Source: CALMEC01 sp964434425 (GTDB lineage: Bacteria > Actinomycetota > Thermoleophilia > Miltoncostaeales > Miltoncostaeaceae). Taken from it: DNA of 64,000 nucleotides. A program made the position numbers and the translations under genes. The stretch lies in NCBI GenBank assembly GCA_964434425.1, contig CAYSVH010000003.1, positions 124,001 to 188,000 on the forward strand. The letters run 5' to 3'. Numbering within the stretch: position 1 is the first letter of the stretch; every line of letters starts with the position of its first letter. The notes beneath the pieces were generated by a model that was not told the origin of the DNA, ran no database searches, and saw only the letters and a program-made list of their open reading frames with translations. Positions 36,310 through 44,218 of the stretch are shown piece by piece.

Positions 36310-36697
36310 ATACGTATCGGCCGCAGGGGACGTTCGGCACACCCCCACCGAATCGGCACGTCGTGTTCCCGCCATGCCGTACGTGTTTCCCGGTATCGAC
36401 ATCGACACCTCGTTCTCGGACGGGCGACGGTGCGCCCGCGGGAACCCTCTGCGATGCCCCGTTCGGGCGCTTCCCCACCGTTCGCGAGCGCAACGCCTGA
36501 CGGCGCGCGACTCGGCGAACACATTCCACGAGCCGCGCTCCGACCTTCCGGCGCAAGCCCGGTGCCAGCCACTTAACTTGCGCGTGACAGAACGCACGAA
36601 CGAAAAGGCCCTGCTCGTTCGGTGGTTCCACCGTCGACGACTCTTGCTCGCAAGTCTGGTGCCTGGCACCAGACTTGCGAGCGCCGACCGAGGGCCA
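36310..36697. repeat. 388-bp tandem repeat, unit 1
   Basis: Identical as far as read to 36698-37085. The unit starts ATACGTATCGGCC and ends GACCGAGGGCCA. Near its right end it carries hairpin I (36551-36583) and the 37-base palindrome (36646-36682). Confidence 0.9.
36646..36682. repeat. REP-like 37-base palindrome, copy C
   Basis: Perfect 18-base arms around a central T: GCTCGCAAGTCTGGTGCC and its exact complement. The core GGTGCCTGGCACC is shared with copies D and E. Confidence 0.85.
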
Positions 36698-37085
36698 ATA
36701 CGTATCGGCCGCAGGGGACGTTCGGCACACCCCCACCGAATCGGCACGTCGTGTTCCCGCCATGCCGTACGTGTTTCCCGGTATCGACATCGACACCTCG
36801 TTCTCGGACGGGCGACGGTGCGCCCGCGGGAACCCTCTGCGATGCCCCGTTCGGGCGCTTCCCCACCGTTCGCGAGCGCAACGCCTGACGGCGCGCGACT
36901 CGGCGAACACATTCCACGAGCCGCGCTCCGACCTTCCGGCGCAAGCCCGGTGCCAGCCACTTAACTTGCGCGTGACAGAACGCACGAACGAAAAGGCCCT
37001 GCTCGTTCGGTGGTTCCACCGTCGACGACTCTTGCTCGCAAGTCTGGTGCCTGGCACCAGACTTGCGAGCGCCGACCGAGGGCCA
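36698..37085. repeat. 388-bp tandem repeat, unit 2
   Basis: Second unit, directly adjacent to the first with no spacer. Perfect identity over 388 bases implies a recent duplication, or an assembly artefact. Confidence 0.9.
37034..37070. repeat. REP-like 37-base palindrome, copy D
   Basis: Identical to copy C, displaced by 388 bases as part of the tandem duplication. Confidence 0.85.
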
Positions 37086-37135
37086 GCACGAGGGCACGGC
37101 TCGGACAGCCCGCCGACGGCACCGCGAAGCGTCGG

Positions 37136-37735
37136 TCAGATGGCGCGTCGACCCAGAAGGGCACGCCCCAGGGTCAGCTCGTCCGCGTGCTCCAGATCGG
37201 CCCCGACGGGCAGGCCGCTTGCCAATCGCGTCACAGTGACGCGATCGCGCACCAGGTCGGCCAGGTAGTGCGCCGTGGCCTCACCCGACATGGTCGGGTT
37301 GGTCGCGATGATGATCTCCTCCACCCCGTCGCGTTCGATCCGTCCGACGAGCTCGTCGAAGCGAAGATCGTCCGGGTCGACGCCGTCGATCGGCGAGAGT
37401 GCACCGCCCAGGACGTGGTAGCGCCCACGGTACTCGTGCGTGCGCTCGATCGGGATGACCGCCGAGGGTTCCTCCACCGCGCACAGAAGACGCGGATCGC
37501 GTCGCGGGTCCGCGCAGATGGGGCACAGCTCCCGCTCGGCGAAGCCGAAGCACTCCGAGCAGGGCCGGAGTTTCTCCTTGACCTCGACCAAGGCCTCGGC
37601 CAGCGCGTGGGCCCGCTCAGGCGGCGCTTTCATCACGTGGAAGGCCAGCCGCTGCGCGGAGCGCGGACCCAGGCCGGGAAGCCGCGCCAGCTCGGCGACG
37701 AGCCGGTCGACGGAGGGTGGGAGGACGTCGGTCAT
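37136..37735 (-). CDS. recR: Recombination protein RecR
   Basis: A 199-residue recombination mediator acting with RecF/RecO at gaps. It has an N-terminal helix-hairpin-helix region (LARLPGLGPRSAQRLAFHVM), a C4 zinc finger (CSECFGFAERELCPIC), a Toprim domain (LCAVEEPSAVIPIERTHEYRGRYHVLGGALSPIDGVDPDDL) and the C-terminal TRLASGLPVGADLEHADELTLGRALLGRR. Length and motif order match E. coli RecR (201). Start ATG 37735 gives the exact family N-terminus. It is the last gene of dnaX-ybaB-recR, separated from ybaB by a 137-base gap that holds a dispersed repeat. Confidence 0.97.
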   Translation of the reverse strand: MTDVLPPSVDRLVAELARLPGLGPRSAQRLAFHVMKAPPERAHALAEALVEVKEKLRPCSECFGFAERELCPICADPRRDPRLLCAVEEPSAVIPIERTHEYRGRYHVLGGALSPIDGVDPDDLRFDELVGRIERDGVEEIIIATNPTMSGEATAHYLADLVRDRVTVTRLASGLPVGADLEHADELTLGRALLGRRAI

Positions 37736-37800
37736 GAGAGAGCTCACACCCTCCTGTCGACGCTCAGGCGACGACGCGACGAACGAGGTGCGGCCCGGGA

Positions 37801-37872
37801 CGATGCCGGCGCGCCACCGCGAAGATGCCACCGAAGGCGTGCACCACGCGACGATGCCGGTGAATCGACCAT
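37801..37872 (-). repeat. Dispersed intergenic repeat, copy 2
   Basis: Read on the minus strand, this block begins directly after the ybaB stop codon and contains CGCGTGGTGCACGCCTTCGG, matching copy 1 near entE and copy 3 near 63.6 kb. The flanking parts are less conserved. Confidence 0.45.
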
Positions 37873-38190
37873 CTAGAGCCCGGGGATCCCCATGTTGCCG
37901 AGGGCTCCGGCCACCGATCCCAGCCGCGTGTTGGCGAGTTCCTGGGCCTTGCGCATCGCCTCGTTGGCCGCCGCGACGATGGTGTCCTGCAGCAGTTCCA
38001 CGTCCTCCAGCGCGACCGGGTCGATCGCCACGTCGGCGAACTCGAGCGCACCCGTAACGGTGACGGTCACCGCCCCGCCTCCCGCGGACGCCGACACCGT
38101 CTCCTCGGCGAGCGCCTCCTGGGCCTTCTGCATGTCGGCCTGGAGCTTCTGCATCTGCTTCATCATCTTGCTGGGGTTCTGAGCCATCAT
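37873..38190 (-). CDS. YbaB/EbfC nucleoid-associated protein
   Basis: A 105-residue DNA-binding protein of the YbaB/EbfC family that forms dimers shaped like tweezers and binds nucleoid DNA. The N-terminal helix MKQMQKLQADMQKAQEALAEETV, the GGAVTVTVTGALEFADVAIDP strand region and the C-terminal helix NTIVAAANEAMRKAQELAN-like part are all present. It lies in the conserved dnaX-ybaB-recR order. The start overlaps the dnaX stop by four bases (ATGA). Confidence 0.95.
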   Translation of the reverse strand: MMAQNPSKMMKQMQKLQADMQKAQEALAEETVSASAGGGAVTVTVTGALEFADVAIDPVALEDVELLQDTIVAAANEAMRKAQELANTRLGSVAGALGNMGIPGL

Positions 38191-40022
38191 TCCTCCGTCG
38201 CGTTGAAAATCCGTTTGAGGTCCTCTGTCAGCGCCGCTTGATCCATCGTCTTCTCGTCGTCCGCCGGCGCGGCCTCGACCGGCGCACGGGGCGCCGAGGC
38301 GACGAACGCCAGCCGGAAGCTACGCCCGGCGAGGGTGGCCAGGGTGCGCTCGACGACGGTGCGCTCGTCGGGTTTGTCCAGCATCTTCACGAAGACACTC
38401 GACACCGCCACGGTGACCGCGTCACCGTCGACGACCGACACGCGCGATTCGCGAAGAAAGCCGTGGAGGCTGGGATGGGAGTGCTCCAGCTCCGTGACCA
38501 CCTGAGGCCAGACCCTGCCCACGTGCTCCAGATCCGCGGCGAGCGGCTCACGTGGCGGAGCGGGAGCCGGCGTCGGCGGTTCGGTGGGCGGAACCCCCTC
38601 CGACGATGGAGCGGGCGCATCCGGCACGGTGGGCGGGACGGGCACACCGAGCGGAGGTGCGTCGGAACCGGGATCGGCATCCAGGGCCTCGTCCACCGGA
38701 GGCGCGGCCATGGGCGGAGCGGGCTTGGAGGCCGGTGTGGGCGCCGAAGCCGGAGTGGAAGATGACGCGGACGCCGGTACCGGAGCGGACACCGGCACCG
38801 GAGCGGACACGGGCGGCGGGGCCGGGGCGGCGACCTGCCTCGGCGCCGCGCCGCCGCGCTCCAGCGCCTCGATGCGCGTGACGAGCGCCTGCACCGACTC
38901 GTCGTAACCGGGCTGGGCCAGCTTGGCCACGACGACCTCGAGCTGAATGCGGGGATCCGCCTGCCCGTGACGGATCCGGATCTGCGCGTCGGCGATGAGG
39001 TCGATGCCCCGGAGCACCCGGGAGGGCGGCACCTGATTGGCCTGACCGCGCAGCCGGTCCAGCTCGTCAGACGAGTACGCCCAGTCATCGGATGCGTGTG
39101 CACCCTGCTGCAGCAGACAGATGTAGCGCAGGTGGGTGATGAGGCCGCGGATCAACTGCTCGGGATCCGCGCCCCGATCCAGTATCGCCTCGAGGGTCTC
39201 GAAGGCGCCGACGGTGTTGCCCACCCCGATCTGGTCGGCCAGCGTGAAGATCTCCTCGCGCTCCACCGCGCCGAACAGATCGAGCACGTCCGAGGTCTGA
39301 ACCGTGCCGCCACCGTACGTGGCCAGCTGGTCCAGAAGCCCCAGCGCGTCACGGTAGCTGCCGTCCGCGGCGCGGGCGACGAGGTCGAGGACGTCCGGCG
39401 AGGTGTCGAAGCCCTCTCGGTCCGACACGCTCTTCAGGACCGTCGTCAGGTGCGAGATCCCGGGTTTGCGCAGCGAGAAGTGCTGCAGGCGCGAGCGGAT
39501 GGTCGGAAGGATGTCCCAGGGGTGGGTGGTGCAGAGGATCACGACCAGGTGCGGCGGCGGCTCCTCCAGCGTTTTCAGGAGCGCGCTGGACGCCTCCTTC
39601 TGGATCTGGTGGGCCTCGTCCATGATCGTGACGCGGTAGCGCGAGACCACCGGCGCGTACCGTACGGTCTCGAGCCACTCCCGCATCTCGTCAATACGAC
39701 GGGCGCTCGACGCCGCGTCCACCTCGACGACGTCCAGCCAGTCGTCATGCCCGATTCGCAGACATGAGTCGCAGGTCATGCACGGTGTGGCCGTCGGAAC
39801 ATCGGACGACAGACAATTGAGGCACCGCGCGAGGATCCGCGCGGTCGTGGTCTTGCCGGTTCCCCGCGGACCCGAGAAGAGGTACCCGAGCGAGGGCCGT
39901 CCGGACTGAAGCGCGTTTCCGAGAGCGCGGGCCACATGTTCCTGCCCGACCAGATCATCGAACCGCTGGGGGCGGTAGCGGTTGTAGAGGCTGCCGCCTG
40001 CTTCGTGTGGGGTGTCGCTCAC
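38187..40022 (-). CDS. dnaX: DNA polymerase III subunit gamma/tau
   Basis: A 611-residue clamp-loader ATPase. Walker A GPRGTGKTT is at 51-59, the zinc site CLNCLSSDVPTATPCMTCDSC follows, then VVEVDAASSARRIDEMRE, the DEAH box IMDEAHQIQKEASSALLKTLEEPP and sensor segment CTTHPWDILPTIRSRLQHF. Residues from about 385 to 500 form a low-complexity Pro/Ala/Ser/Val linker (repeated PVPVSAPVPASA), leading to a tau-type C-terminal domain (LEHVGRVWPQVVTELEHSHPSLHGFLRESRV). Start GTG 40022 gives SDTPHEAGGSLYNRYRPQRFDDLVGQ, the family N-terminus. The SRP RNA gene lies directly upstream. Confidence 0.95.
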   Translation of the reverse strand: MSDTPHEAGGSLYNRYRPQRFDDLVGQEHVARALGNALQSGRPSLGYLFSGPRGTGKTTTARILARCLNCLSSDVPTATPCMTCDSCLRIGHDDWLDVVEVDAASSARRIDEMREWLETVRYAPVVSRYRVTIMDEAHQIQKEASSALLKTLEEPPPHLVVILCTTHPWDILPTIRSRLQHFSLRKPGISHLTTVLKSVSDREGFDTSPDVLDLVARAADGSYRDALGLLDQLATYGGGTVQTSDVLDLFGAVEREEIFTLADQIGVGNTVGAFETLEAILDRGADPEQLIRGLITHLRYICLLQQGAHASDDWAYSSDELDRLRGQANQVPPSRVLRGIDLIADAQIRIRHGQADPRIQLEVVVAKLAQPGYDESVQALVTRIEALERGGAAPRQVAAPAPPPVSAPVPVSAPVPASASSSTPASAPTPASKPAPPMAAPPVDEALDADPGSDAPPLGVPVPPTVPDAPAPSSEGVPPTEPPTPAPAPPREPLAADLEHVGRVWPQVVTELEHSHPSLHGFLRESRVSVVDGDAVTVAVSSVFVKMLDKPDERTVVERTLATLAGRSFRLAFVASAPRAPVEAAPADDEKTMDQAALTEDLKRIFNATEE

Positions 40023-40054
40023 GGTCTCCGAACGTCCGTCAGGGCAGACGGTTC

Positions 40055-40181
40055 CCGGGTGTGCGCTTCGGCGAGGCACCCCCATTGCGCCTGGATGGCT
40101 CCGCTTAAGGCTGCTTCCTCTCGGACCTGACCTGGTTCACGGTCACCCACCGAATGGGACCTCGCCGAAGCGCACACCCGG
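40055..40181 (-). ncRNA. ffs: Signal recognition particle RNA (4.5S-type)
   Basis: On the minus strand the sequence holds the universal SRP core CCAGGTCAGGTCC-GAGAGG-AAGCAGCC, with the asymmetric loop and GNAR-type tetraloop region (GAGA). The ends CCGGGTGTGCGCTTCGGCGA and TCGCCGAAGCGCACACCCGG pair along a long perfect terminal stem. It is about 127 bases, the short bacterial type without an Alu domain. It binds Ffh and directs membrane protein targeting. It lies 32 bases upstream of dnaX, a common bacterial neighbour. A TATCCT -10 lies at 40195-40200. Confidence 0.95.
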
Positions 40182-40194
40182 ATCCCGGCTGCCA

Positions 40195-40200
40195 AGGATA
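40195..40200 (-). promoter_or_regulatory. -10 element of the SRP RNA gene
   Basis: On the minus strand TATCCT precedes the RNA 5' end by about 13 bases. Confidence 0.5.
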
Positions 40201-40233
40201 GCCTGTCGGGCCACCCCGGATCGGACCCGGTCG

Positions 40234-40506
40234 CTATCTGCGCCGAATCCGCGGGCCGATGCGCTCCCCGCGCCGCCGTGCGCGGCCGGCACCGAAGATC
40301 GCGGCGACGCCGCCGCCGATCATGCCCATGGAGACCGCCAGGTAGAGCCAGACGTCGGCCCCGCCGACCTCGCGTCCGGCGACCTTCATGATCCCCCACA
40401 TGAACGTGCCCCAGACGAACCCCAGGCCGACGCCCACCGCGATGGCGAACCACCGGCTGGGACCGGGGGATCGCGGGGTTTCGGCCTGCTTCGATTTGGA
40501 CGCCAT
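40234..40506 (-). CDS. Small membrane protein with two helices
   Basis: Not assigned to a named family. The 90-residue product has a basic, Ser/Pro-rich N-terminus (MASKSKQAETPRSPGPSR), two membrane helices (WFAIAVGVGLGFVWGTFMWGIM and VWLYLAVSMGMIGGGVAAIFG) and an Arg-rich tail (RARRRGERIGPRIRRR). TACGCT six bases before the ATG supports this start and leaderless expression; the longer open frame runs back through the tRNA-Val gene and is not used. It lies between the SRP RNA and tRNA-Val. A structural or regulatory membrane role is all that can be suggested. Confidence 0.7.
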   Translation of the reverse strand: MASKSKQAETPRSPGPSRWFAIAVGVGLGFVWGTFMWGIMKVAGREVGGADVWLYLAVSMGMIGGGVAAIFGAGRARRRGERIGPRIRRR

Positions 40507-40512
40507 GGGCGG

Positions 40513-40518
40513 AGCGTA
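40513..40518 (-). promoter_or_regulatory. -10 element of the small membrane protein gene (leaderless)
   Basis: On the minus strand TACGCT, six bases, then ATG at 40506. Confidence 0.45.
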
Positions 40519-40626
40519 CTGGGATTCCGCGACCGCCGCGGACACCGCCACCGACGGGCACGAGCGCCGGCTCTGAGCCCTCAGCCCCACAGACGACGAA
40601 AGCCCCGGATTCCGGGGCCTCGGCGA

Positions 40627-40698
40627 TGGGCAGTACTGGGATTGAACCAGTGACCTCCCGCGTGTGAGGCGGGCGCTCTCCCGCTGAGCTAACTGCCC
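40627..40698 (-). tRNA. tRNA-Val (anticodon CAC)
   Basis: On the minus strand a 72-base cloverleaf: acceptor GGGCAGT/ACTGCCC, D-arm GCTC...GAGC, anticodon stem CCCGC/GCGGG with loop CTCACAC (anticodon CAC, reads GUG), T-arm ACTGG-TTCAATC-CCAGT, discriminator A. CCA is not encoded. Confidence 0.95.
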
Positions 40699-40709
40699 GG
40701 GAGACGGGC

Positions 40710-40715
40710 AGAATA
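40710..40715 (-). promoter_or_regulatory. -10 element of tRNA-Val
   Basis: On the minus strand TATTCT lies 11 bases before the tRNA 5' end. Confidence 0.5.
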
Positions 40716-40807
40716 CCATCGCTCCGCATCGGGACGGACCGCCGACCGCGCGGACGCACTCGTTAAGGGCGTGCCAGCGGTCGCCTCATCGGGCGGTGGA
40801 CGACGGA

Positions 40808-40813
40808 TAGGAT
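40808..40813 (+). promoter_or_regulatory. -10 element of the sortase-fusion gene (leaderless)
   Basis: TAGGAT, six bases, then ATG at 40820. Confidence 0.5.
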
Positions 40814-40819
40814 GCCCGA

Positions 40820-43555
40820 ATGCGCCGACTGATCTCCATCCTCATCATCGCAGCCGCCGCACTGGCGCTGCCCTCCGCCTCCGTGGCCCGTGAGCCGGCC
40901 AACCAGAACGATCCGTGCTCGCGCGCGGGCATGAACACGTGCCGGACCAACGGCGTCGGGTTCTACCAGCGCTACCGCTACGGCATCCGTTGGTTCGGCG
41001 ACTTCCGCGGCGCGATCGCGGGAAACATCCCGGCCTTCTGCATCGACCTGCGCTGGTGGTATCCGGCCGCGCGCTTCGCGTACCGCGAGGTGAAGTCGAA
41101 CGCGCTCCGCAACACCAACGGTCGCGCGATCTCAGCCGCCAATCAATCACGTATGTCGTACGCCATCTGGAACCACGGCCGCTCCCGCAACCGCAACCAG
41201 CAGGCGGCGACCATGCTCTACGTCCACAGCCTGATGGGCGACGGGGCCCCCGGCGAGGTCGACCCCAAGGCCATCAGCCCGGCCGTCGAGCGCATCTACA
41301 AGCGGATCAGCGACAACGCCAACCGCTACCGCGGCCCGTACCGGGTCGTGGCCACGGCGCCCTCCGACCTGACCGTCGGGCAGCGGGCCTCCGTCACGGT
41401 CCGCGTGCTCTCGGCCTCCGGCCACGCCGTCCCCAACGTCACGCTCCGCGTCGCGTCCCGAGGCGGGGTCGGCGCACCCACCCGGGCACGGACCGGAGCG
41501 AACGGCGTCGCCAACGTGAATTTCGTCCCGATGGACACGGCCACCGGCTTCAGCGCGAAGATCGACGCCGTGCAGCTGGCCGCCAACCGGCCGCGCATCT
41601 TCCGGGCCACCACTCCGCGCTCCGCGGCCAACAACGCGCAGCGCCTCGCGACCTACGCCACCCAGTCGGTGACCGCGTCGGTCACGCGCTCCGTCAAGCC
41701 GGGTGGAATCTCCATCACGACCCGCACGAACCCCACCGAGCTTCTCGTCGGCGAGCAGAACCGCGACCAGGTCACGGTGCGGGGTCTCCCGGCCGGCGTC
41801 CGGCGCGACATCGCCGTCAACGTCTACGGCCCGTTCCGCACCCAGGACGCCATCCAGTGCACCGGCACCCCGGTCAGCAGCACCACGCTGACCGTCACCG
41901 GATCCGGGACCAGCACGACCCAGCCGTTCACGCCACAGGCACCCGGCTGGTACCAATACCAGCTCGTCGCGCCCGGCGACCCGAACATCGCCGGTGTCAC
42001 CACCTCGTGCAGCGACACCCTCGAGCGCTTCAAGGTGCGCGTGCAACCGCAGGTGGTGACCCGGGTGACCACACCCATCCTCGCGCCGGGCGAGTCCCTG
42101 GCCGACACGGTCATCGCCAGCGGCCTCCACGGCGAAACGGTCACCGCGAGTGTCTCCCTCTTCGGGCCGTTCCCGACCCGGGATGCACTGAAGTGCGACG
42201 TTCCGCCCATCTGGACCGGGACGGTCACGTTCACCGGTGACGGCGAGCGGGTCACCGATCCCGTCAACCTGACGGTCCCGGGGTACTACACGTACCGCGA
42301 GACCATCGCCGAGTCGGACCTGGTCCGCCCGTTCCAGGGCATCTGCGGTGACGTGGCCGAGACCGCGATCGTGCGGGGCGCGCCGGCCATCAGCACCCAG
42401 GTGTCGAGCCGGACGACGAGCCCCGGCTCCTCCATCAGCGACCAGATCACGATCACCGGTCTCGGCACACTTGCCGCACCGGTGCAGGTCGAGCTCTGGG
42501 GCCCGTACGAGTCGGTCGCCGCGATCAGCTGCTCCGGCACGCCGGCCTCGGTCCAGACCTTCACCACCACGGGTGACGGGGTCCACACCTCGGATCCGGT
42601 GGTCGTCGACCAGGCCGGCTACTACACCTACCGCGTGTCGGTGGGTGGGACCGAGGGCAGCTCGGCGGCCGCGGCACCGTGCGGCGAGCCGTCCGAGACG
42701 ACGTTCTCGAAGCCCGGGCCGGCCATCACGACGATGGCCTCCGCCGAGGCGGTCCGCCCCGGCGGGACGATCTTCGACACCGTCAGGGTCACCGGGCTCG
42801 GCAAGACACCGGCCACGGTCCAGCTTCGCCTGTACGGACCGTTCGCCTCGCGCACCGCCATCCGCTGCACGGGTCGCCCCGTCTGGACGGGCCGTATGCG
42901 CGTGAACGGTGACGGCACCTACCGCTCACCCCGCGTGCGCATCGCGAAGGTCGGGTTCTACACCTTCCAGGAGGAGATCCTCCCCGCAGGGTTCGTCCCG
43001 CGGGTGAAGGGCACCTGCGCACGTGCCGCCGAGACGACGCTCGGACGTCCGCTCATCCTGACGGGCCCCGGAGACCCCTCCAGCGACGCCATCACCGCGC
43101 CGTCCTCCAACCCGGCGCCCACCCGTGTGGAGATCGACGGGCTGAACGTCTCGGCCCCGGTCATGCGTGCGGGCATCAACCTCCGCGTCGGTGCCCTCGC
43201 GGTTCCCGCCAACGTCCGCCGGCTCGGCTGGTGGCGTGACGGGGCCGCACCGGGTGACCAGTTCGGAACGACGCTGATCGCCGGCCACGTCGACAGCAAG
43301 GTCCAGGGCGCGGGCGCGTTCAAGCAGCTCCACCGGGCGCGTGCGGGCATGCGGATCCGGGTGACGACCTCCGACGGGCGCGTCCGCCACTACCGCGTGA
43401 CGACCAACCGCCGCATGAAGAAGGAGGCCCTTCCGGCCAACGTCTTCACCCAGCGTGGACGGGCACGGCTGGTGCTCGTCACCTGTGGCGGACCGTTCAA
43501 CGCACGGACCGGCCACTACCGCGACAACATCGTGGTGACCGCCGTACCGGTCTAG
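40820..43555 (+). CDS. Large surface protein: thioester-domain-like head, repeats, C-terminal sortase domain
   Basis: A 911-residue exported protein. The signal peptide (about 1-23) is followed by a domain (30-160) with PAFCID (Cys74), MSYAIWNHGR and NQQAATML (Gln127/128), resembling internal-thioester adhesin domains. Next are a Big/Ig-like domain (about 175-270) and four repeats of about 110 residues marked by L(Y/F/W)GPF-x-(T/S)-x-x-A-(I/L)-x-C. The C-terminal domain (about 770-911) is a class E/F-like sortase with the full triad: His823 in AGHVDS, Cys889 in LVTCGG, Arg901 in GHYRDN. There is no LPxTG motif or C-terminal anchor. A hybrid adhesin/transpeptidase is inferred. Start is supported by TAGGAT six bases upstream. 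Confidence 0.8.
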   Translation: MRRLISILIIAAAALALPSASVAREPANQNDPCSRAGMNTCRTNGVGFYQRYRYGIRWFGDFRGAIAGNIPAFCIDLRWWYPAARFAYREVKSNALRNTNGRAISAANQSRMSYAIWNHGRSRNRNQQAATMLYVHSLMGDGAPGEVDPKAISPAVERIYKRISDNANRYRGPYRVVATAPSDLTVGQRASVTVRVLSASGHAVPNVTLRVASRGGVGAPTRARTGANGVANVNFVPMDTATGFSAKIDAVQLAANRPRIFRATTPRSAANNAQRLATYATQSVTASVTRSVKPGGISITTRTNPTELLVGEQNRDQVTVRGLPAGVRRDIAVNVYGPFRTQDAIQCTGTPVSSTTLTVTGSGTSTTQPFTPQAPGWYQYQLVAPGDPNIAGVTTSCSDTLERFKVRVQPQVVTRVTTPILAPGESLADTVIASGLHGETVTASVSLFGPFPTRDALKCDVPPIWTGTVTFTGDGERVTDPVNLTVPGYYTYRETIAESDLVRPFQGICGDVAETAIVRGAPAISTQVSSRTTSPGSSISDQITITGLGTLAAPVQVELWGPYESVAAISCSGTPASVQTFTTTGDGVHTSDPVVVDQAGYYTYRVSVGGTEGSSAAAAPCGEPSETTFSKPGPAITTMASAEAVRPGGTIFDTVRVTGLGKTPATVQLRLYGPFASRTAIRCTGRPVWTGRMRVNGDGTYRSPRVRIAKVGFYTFQEEILPAGFVPRVKGTCARAAETTLGRPLILTGPGDPSSDAITAPSSNPAPTRVEIDGLNVSAPVMRAGINLRVGALAVPANVRRLGWWRDGAAPGDQFGTTLIAGHVDSKVQGAGAFKQLHRARAGMRIRVTTSDGRVRHYRVTTNRRMKKEALPANVFTQRGRARLVLVTCGGPFNARTGHYRDNIVVTAVPV

Positions 43556-43579
43556 GCAACCACGCCATGCAGGGGTTGA

Positions 43580-43606
43580 CGAGGGGGCGCCGACGGTGCC
43601 CCCTCG
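43580..43606 (+). terminator. Terminator after the sortase-fusion gene
   Basis: CGAGGGGGC pairs perfectly with GCCCCCTCG across a 9-base loop, followed by CATTT. Confidence 0.65.
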
Positions 43607-43656
43607 CATTTCCGGTCCCGCGCAACCGACCACTTCGCGATCGCGCGCATCGGGCG

Positions 43657-43662
43657 TAGCCT
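43657..43662 (+). promoter_or_regulatory. -10 element of a small ORF
   Basis: TAGCCT would place the transcript start near 43669, directly at the strong ribosome site of the ORF at 43685. Confidence 0.4.
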
Positions 43663-43669
43663 GATCGTG

Positions 43670-43681
43670 AAGGAGGTGATC
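43670..43681 (+). promoter_or_regulatory. Unusually complete Shine-Dalgarno sequence
   Basis: AAGGAGGTGATC is fully complementary to the universal 16S rRNA 3' end (GATCACCTCCTT), 3 bases before the ATG at 43685. It decides this start over the GTG at 43667. Confidence 0.6.
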
Positions 43682-43684
43682 GCG

Positions 43685-43858
43685 ATGATCGACATGCTCG
43701 ACAGGATCACCGTCATCGCATCGAACGGGACGCGAAGCGGGGGCGAGTCCCCGGACCACGACATCGAGACCGTGGACACGCTGCCCCTCGACGTCATCGC
43801 CATCGAACGATGGGTCGCCGAGGGCGGCCGCGTCCTCCCCGAGGAGTTCGACCAGTAG
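43685..43858 (+). CDS. Small acidic protein of unknown function
   Basis: A 57-residue ORF (MIDMLDRITVIASNGTR...VAEGGRVLPEEFDQ) with no recognised family and no membrane segment; net acidic. It has its own terminator-separated promoter candidate (TAGCCT) and a 12-base Shine-Dalgarno sequence fully complementary to 16S rRNA. The spacing from that site to ATG is short (3 bases), so the in-frame GTG at 43667, four bases after TAGCCT, remains a weaker alternative. A small highly translated protein is plausible. Confidence 0.5.
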   Translation: MIDMLDRITVIASNGTRSGGESPDHDIETVDTLPLDVIAIERWVAEGGRVLPEEFDQ

Positions 43859-43987
43859 AGGCGAGTCGGTCGCCGTGGATCGACGCCCTTCGCGAGTCCA
43901 CCCGCGCCGGTCCGTGGCGCCGTCGTCCGAAGGAGACGCTCACGTGCGATGACACCCTCGGGGCGGAGCCGTTTTGGGGTGCGCTGG

Positions 43988-44076
43988 CGGAGAGGGGGGG
44001 ATTTGAACCCCCGTCGGACCCAAAAGCCCGAAACGGTTTTCGAGACCGCCGCATTCGACCGCTCTGCCACCTCTCC
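43988..44076 (-). tRNA. tRNA-Ser (anticodon CGA)
   Basis: On the minus strand an 89-base tRNA with acceptor GGAGAGG/CCTCTCC, discriminator G, anticodon loop CTCGAAA (CGA, reads UCG), a long variable arm and T-arm GGGGG-TTCAAAT-CCCCC. The long variable arm and G73 are serine identity features. TACGCT lies seven bases upstream. Confidence 0.95.
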
Positions 44077-44083
44077 GCGCGGG

Positions 44084-44089
44084 AGCGTA
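44084..44089 (-). promoter_or_regulatory. -10 element of tRNA-Ser(CGA)
   Basis: On the minus strand TACGCT, seven bases before the mature tRNA 5' end. Confidence 0.4.
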
Positions 44090-44202
44090 TCACGGTGCCC
44101 CACCCGGAAACCCCGGTGGAGCCGTCCCGCCGGGCACGGCGGGCTCGGCCCGATCTTCGCCTTCTTCACCGGTCCCCGTCGGCGACGCCGTCGCCCGTCC
44201 GG

Positions 44203-44208
44203 TACCAT
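44203..44208 (+). promoter_or_regulatory. -10 element of tRNA-Ser(GGA)
   Basis: TACCAT lies ten bases before the tRNA 5' end at 44219. Confidence 0.45.
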
Positions 44209-44218
44209 CCCTCGGCCC

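Larger units (their letters stand above)
36159..37135. other. Gene-free region with tandem duplication
   Basis: Nearly 1 kb between uppP and recR. It contains a hairpin (36281-36309) abutting a perfect 388-bp tandem repeat (36310-37085), each unit carrying two hairpins. Long open frames cross it in several phases only because it is GC-rich; none resembles a protein. Confidence 0.7.

Noticed and set aside
36310..37085. CRISPR array
   Set aside because: Only two units of 388 bases without spacers and no cas genes.
36242..37268. Long open reading frames in the tandem-repeat region
   Set aside because: Several phases are open on both strands because of GC content; none shows a family motif, and they duplicate with the repeat.
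43667..43684. GTG start for the small ORF, four bases after TAGCCT
   Set aside because: Using it would make the complete Shine-Dalgarno site part of the coding sequence; ATG 43685 explains that site better.
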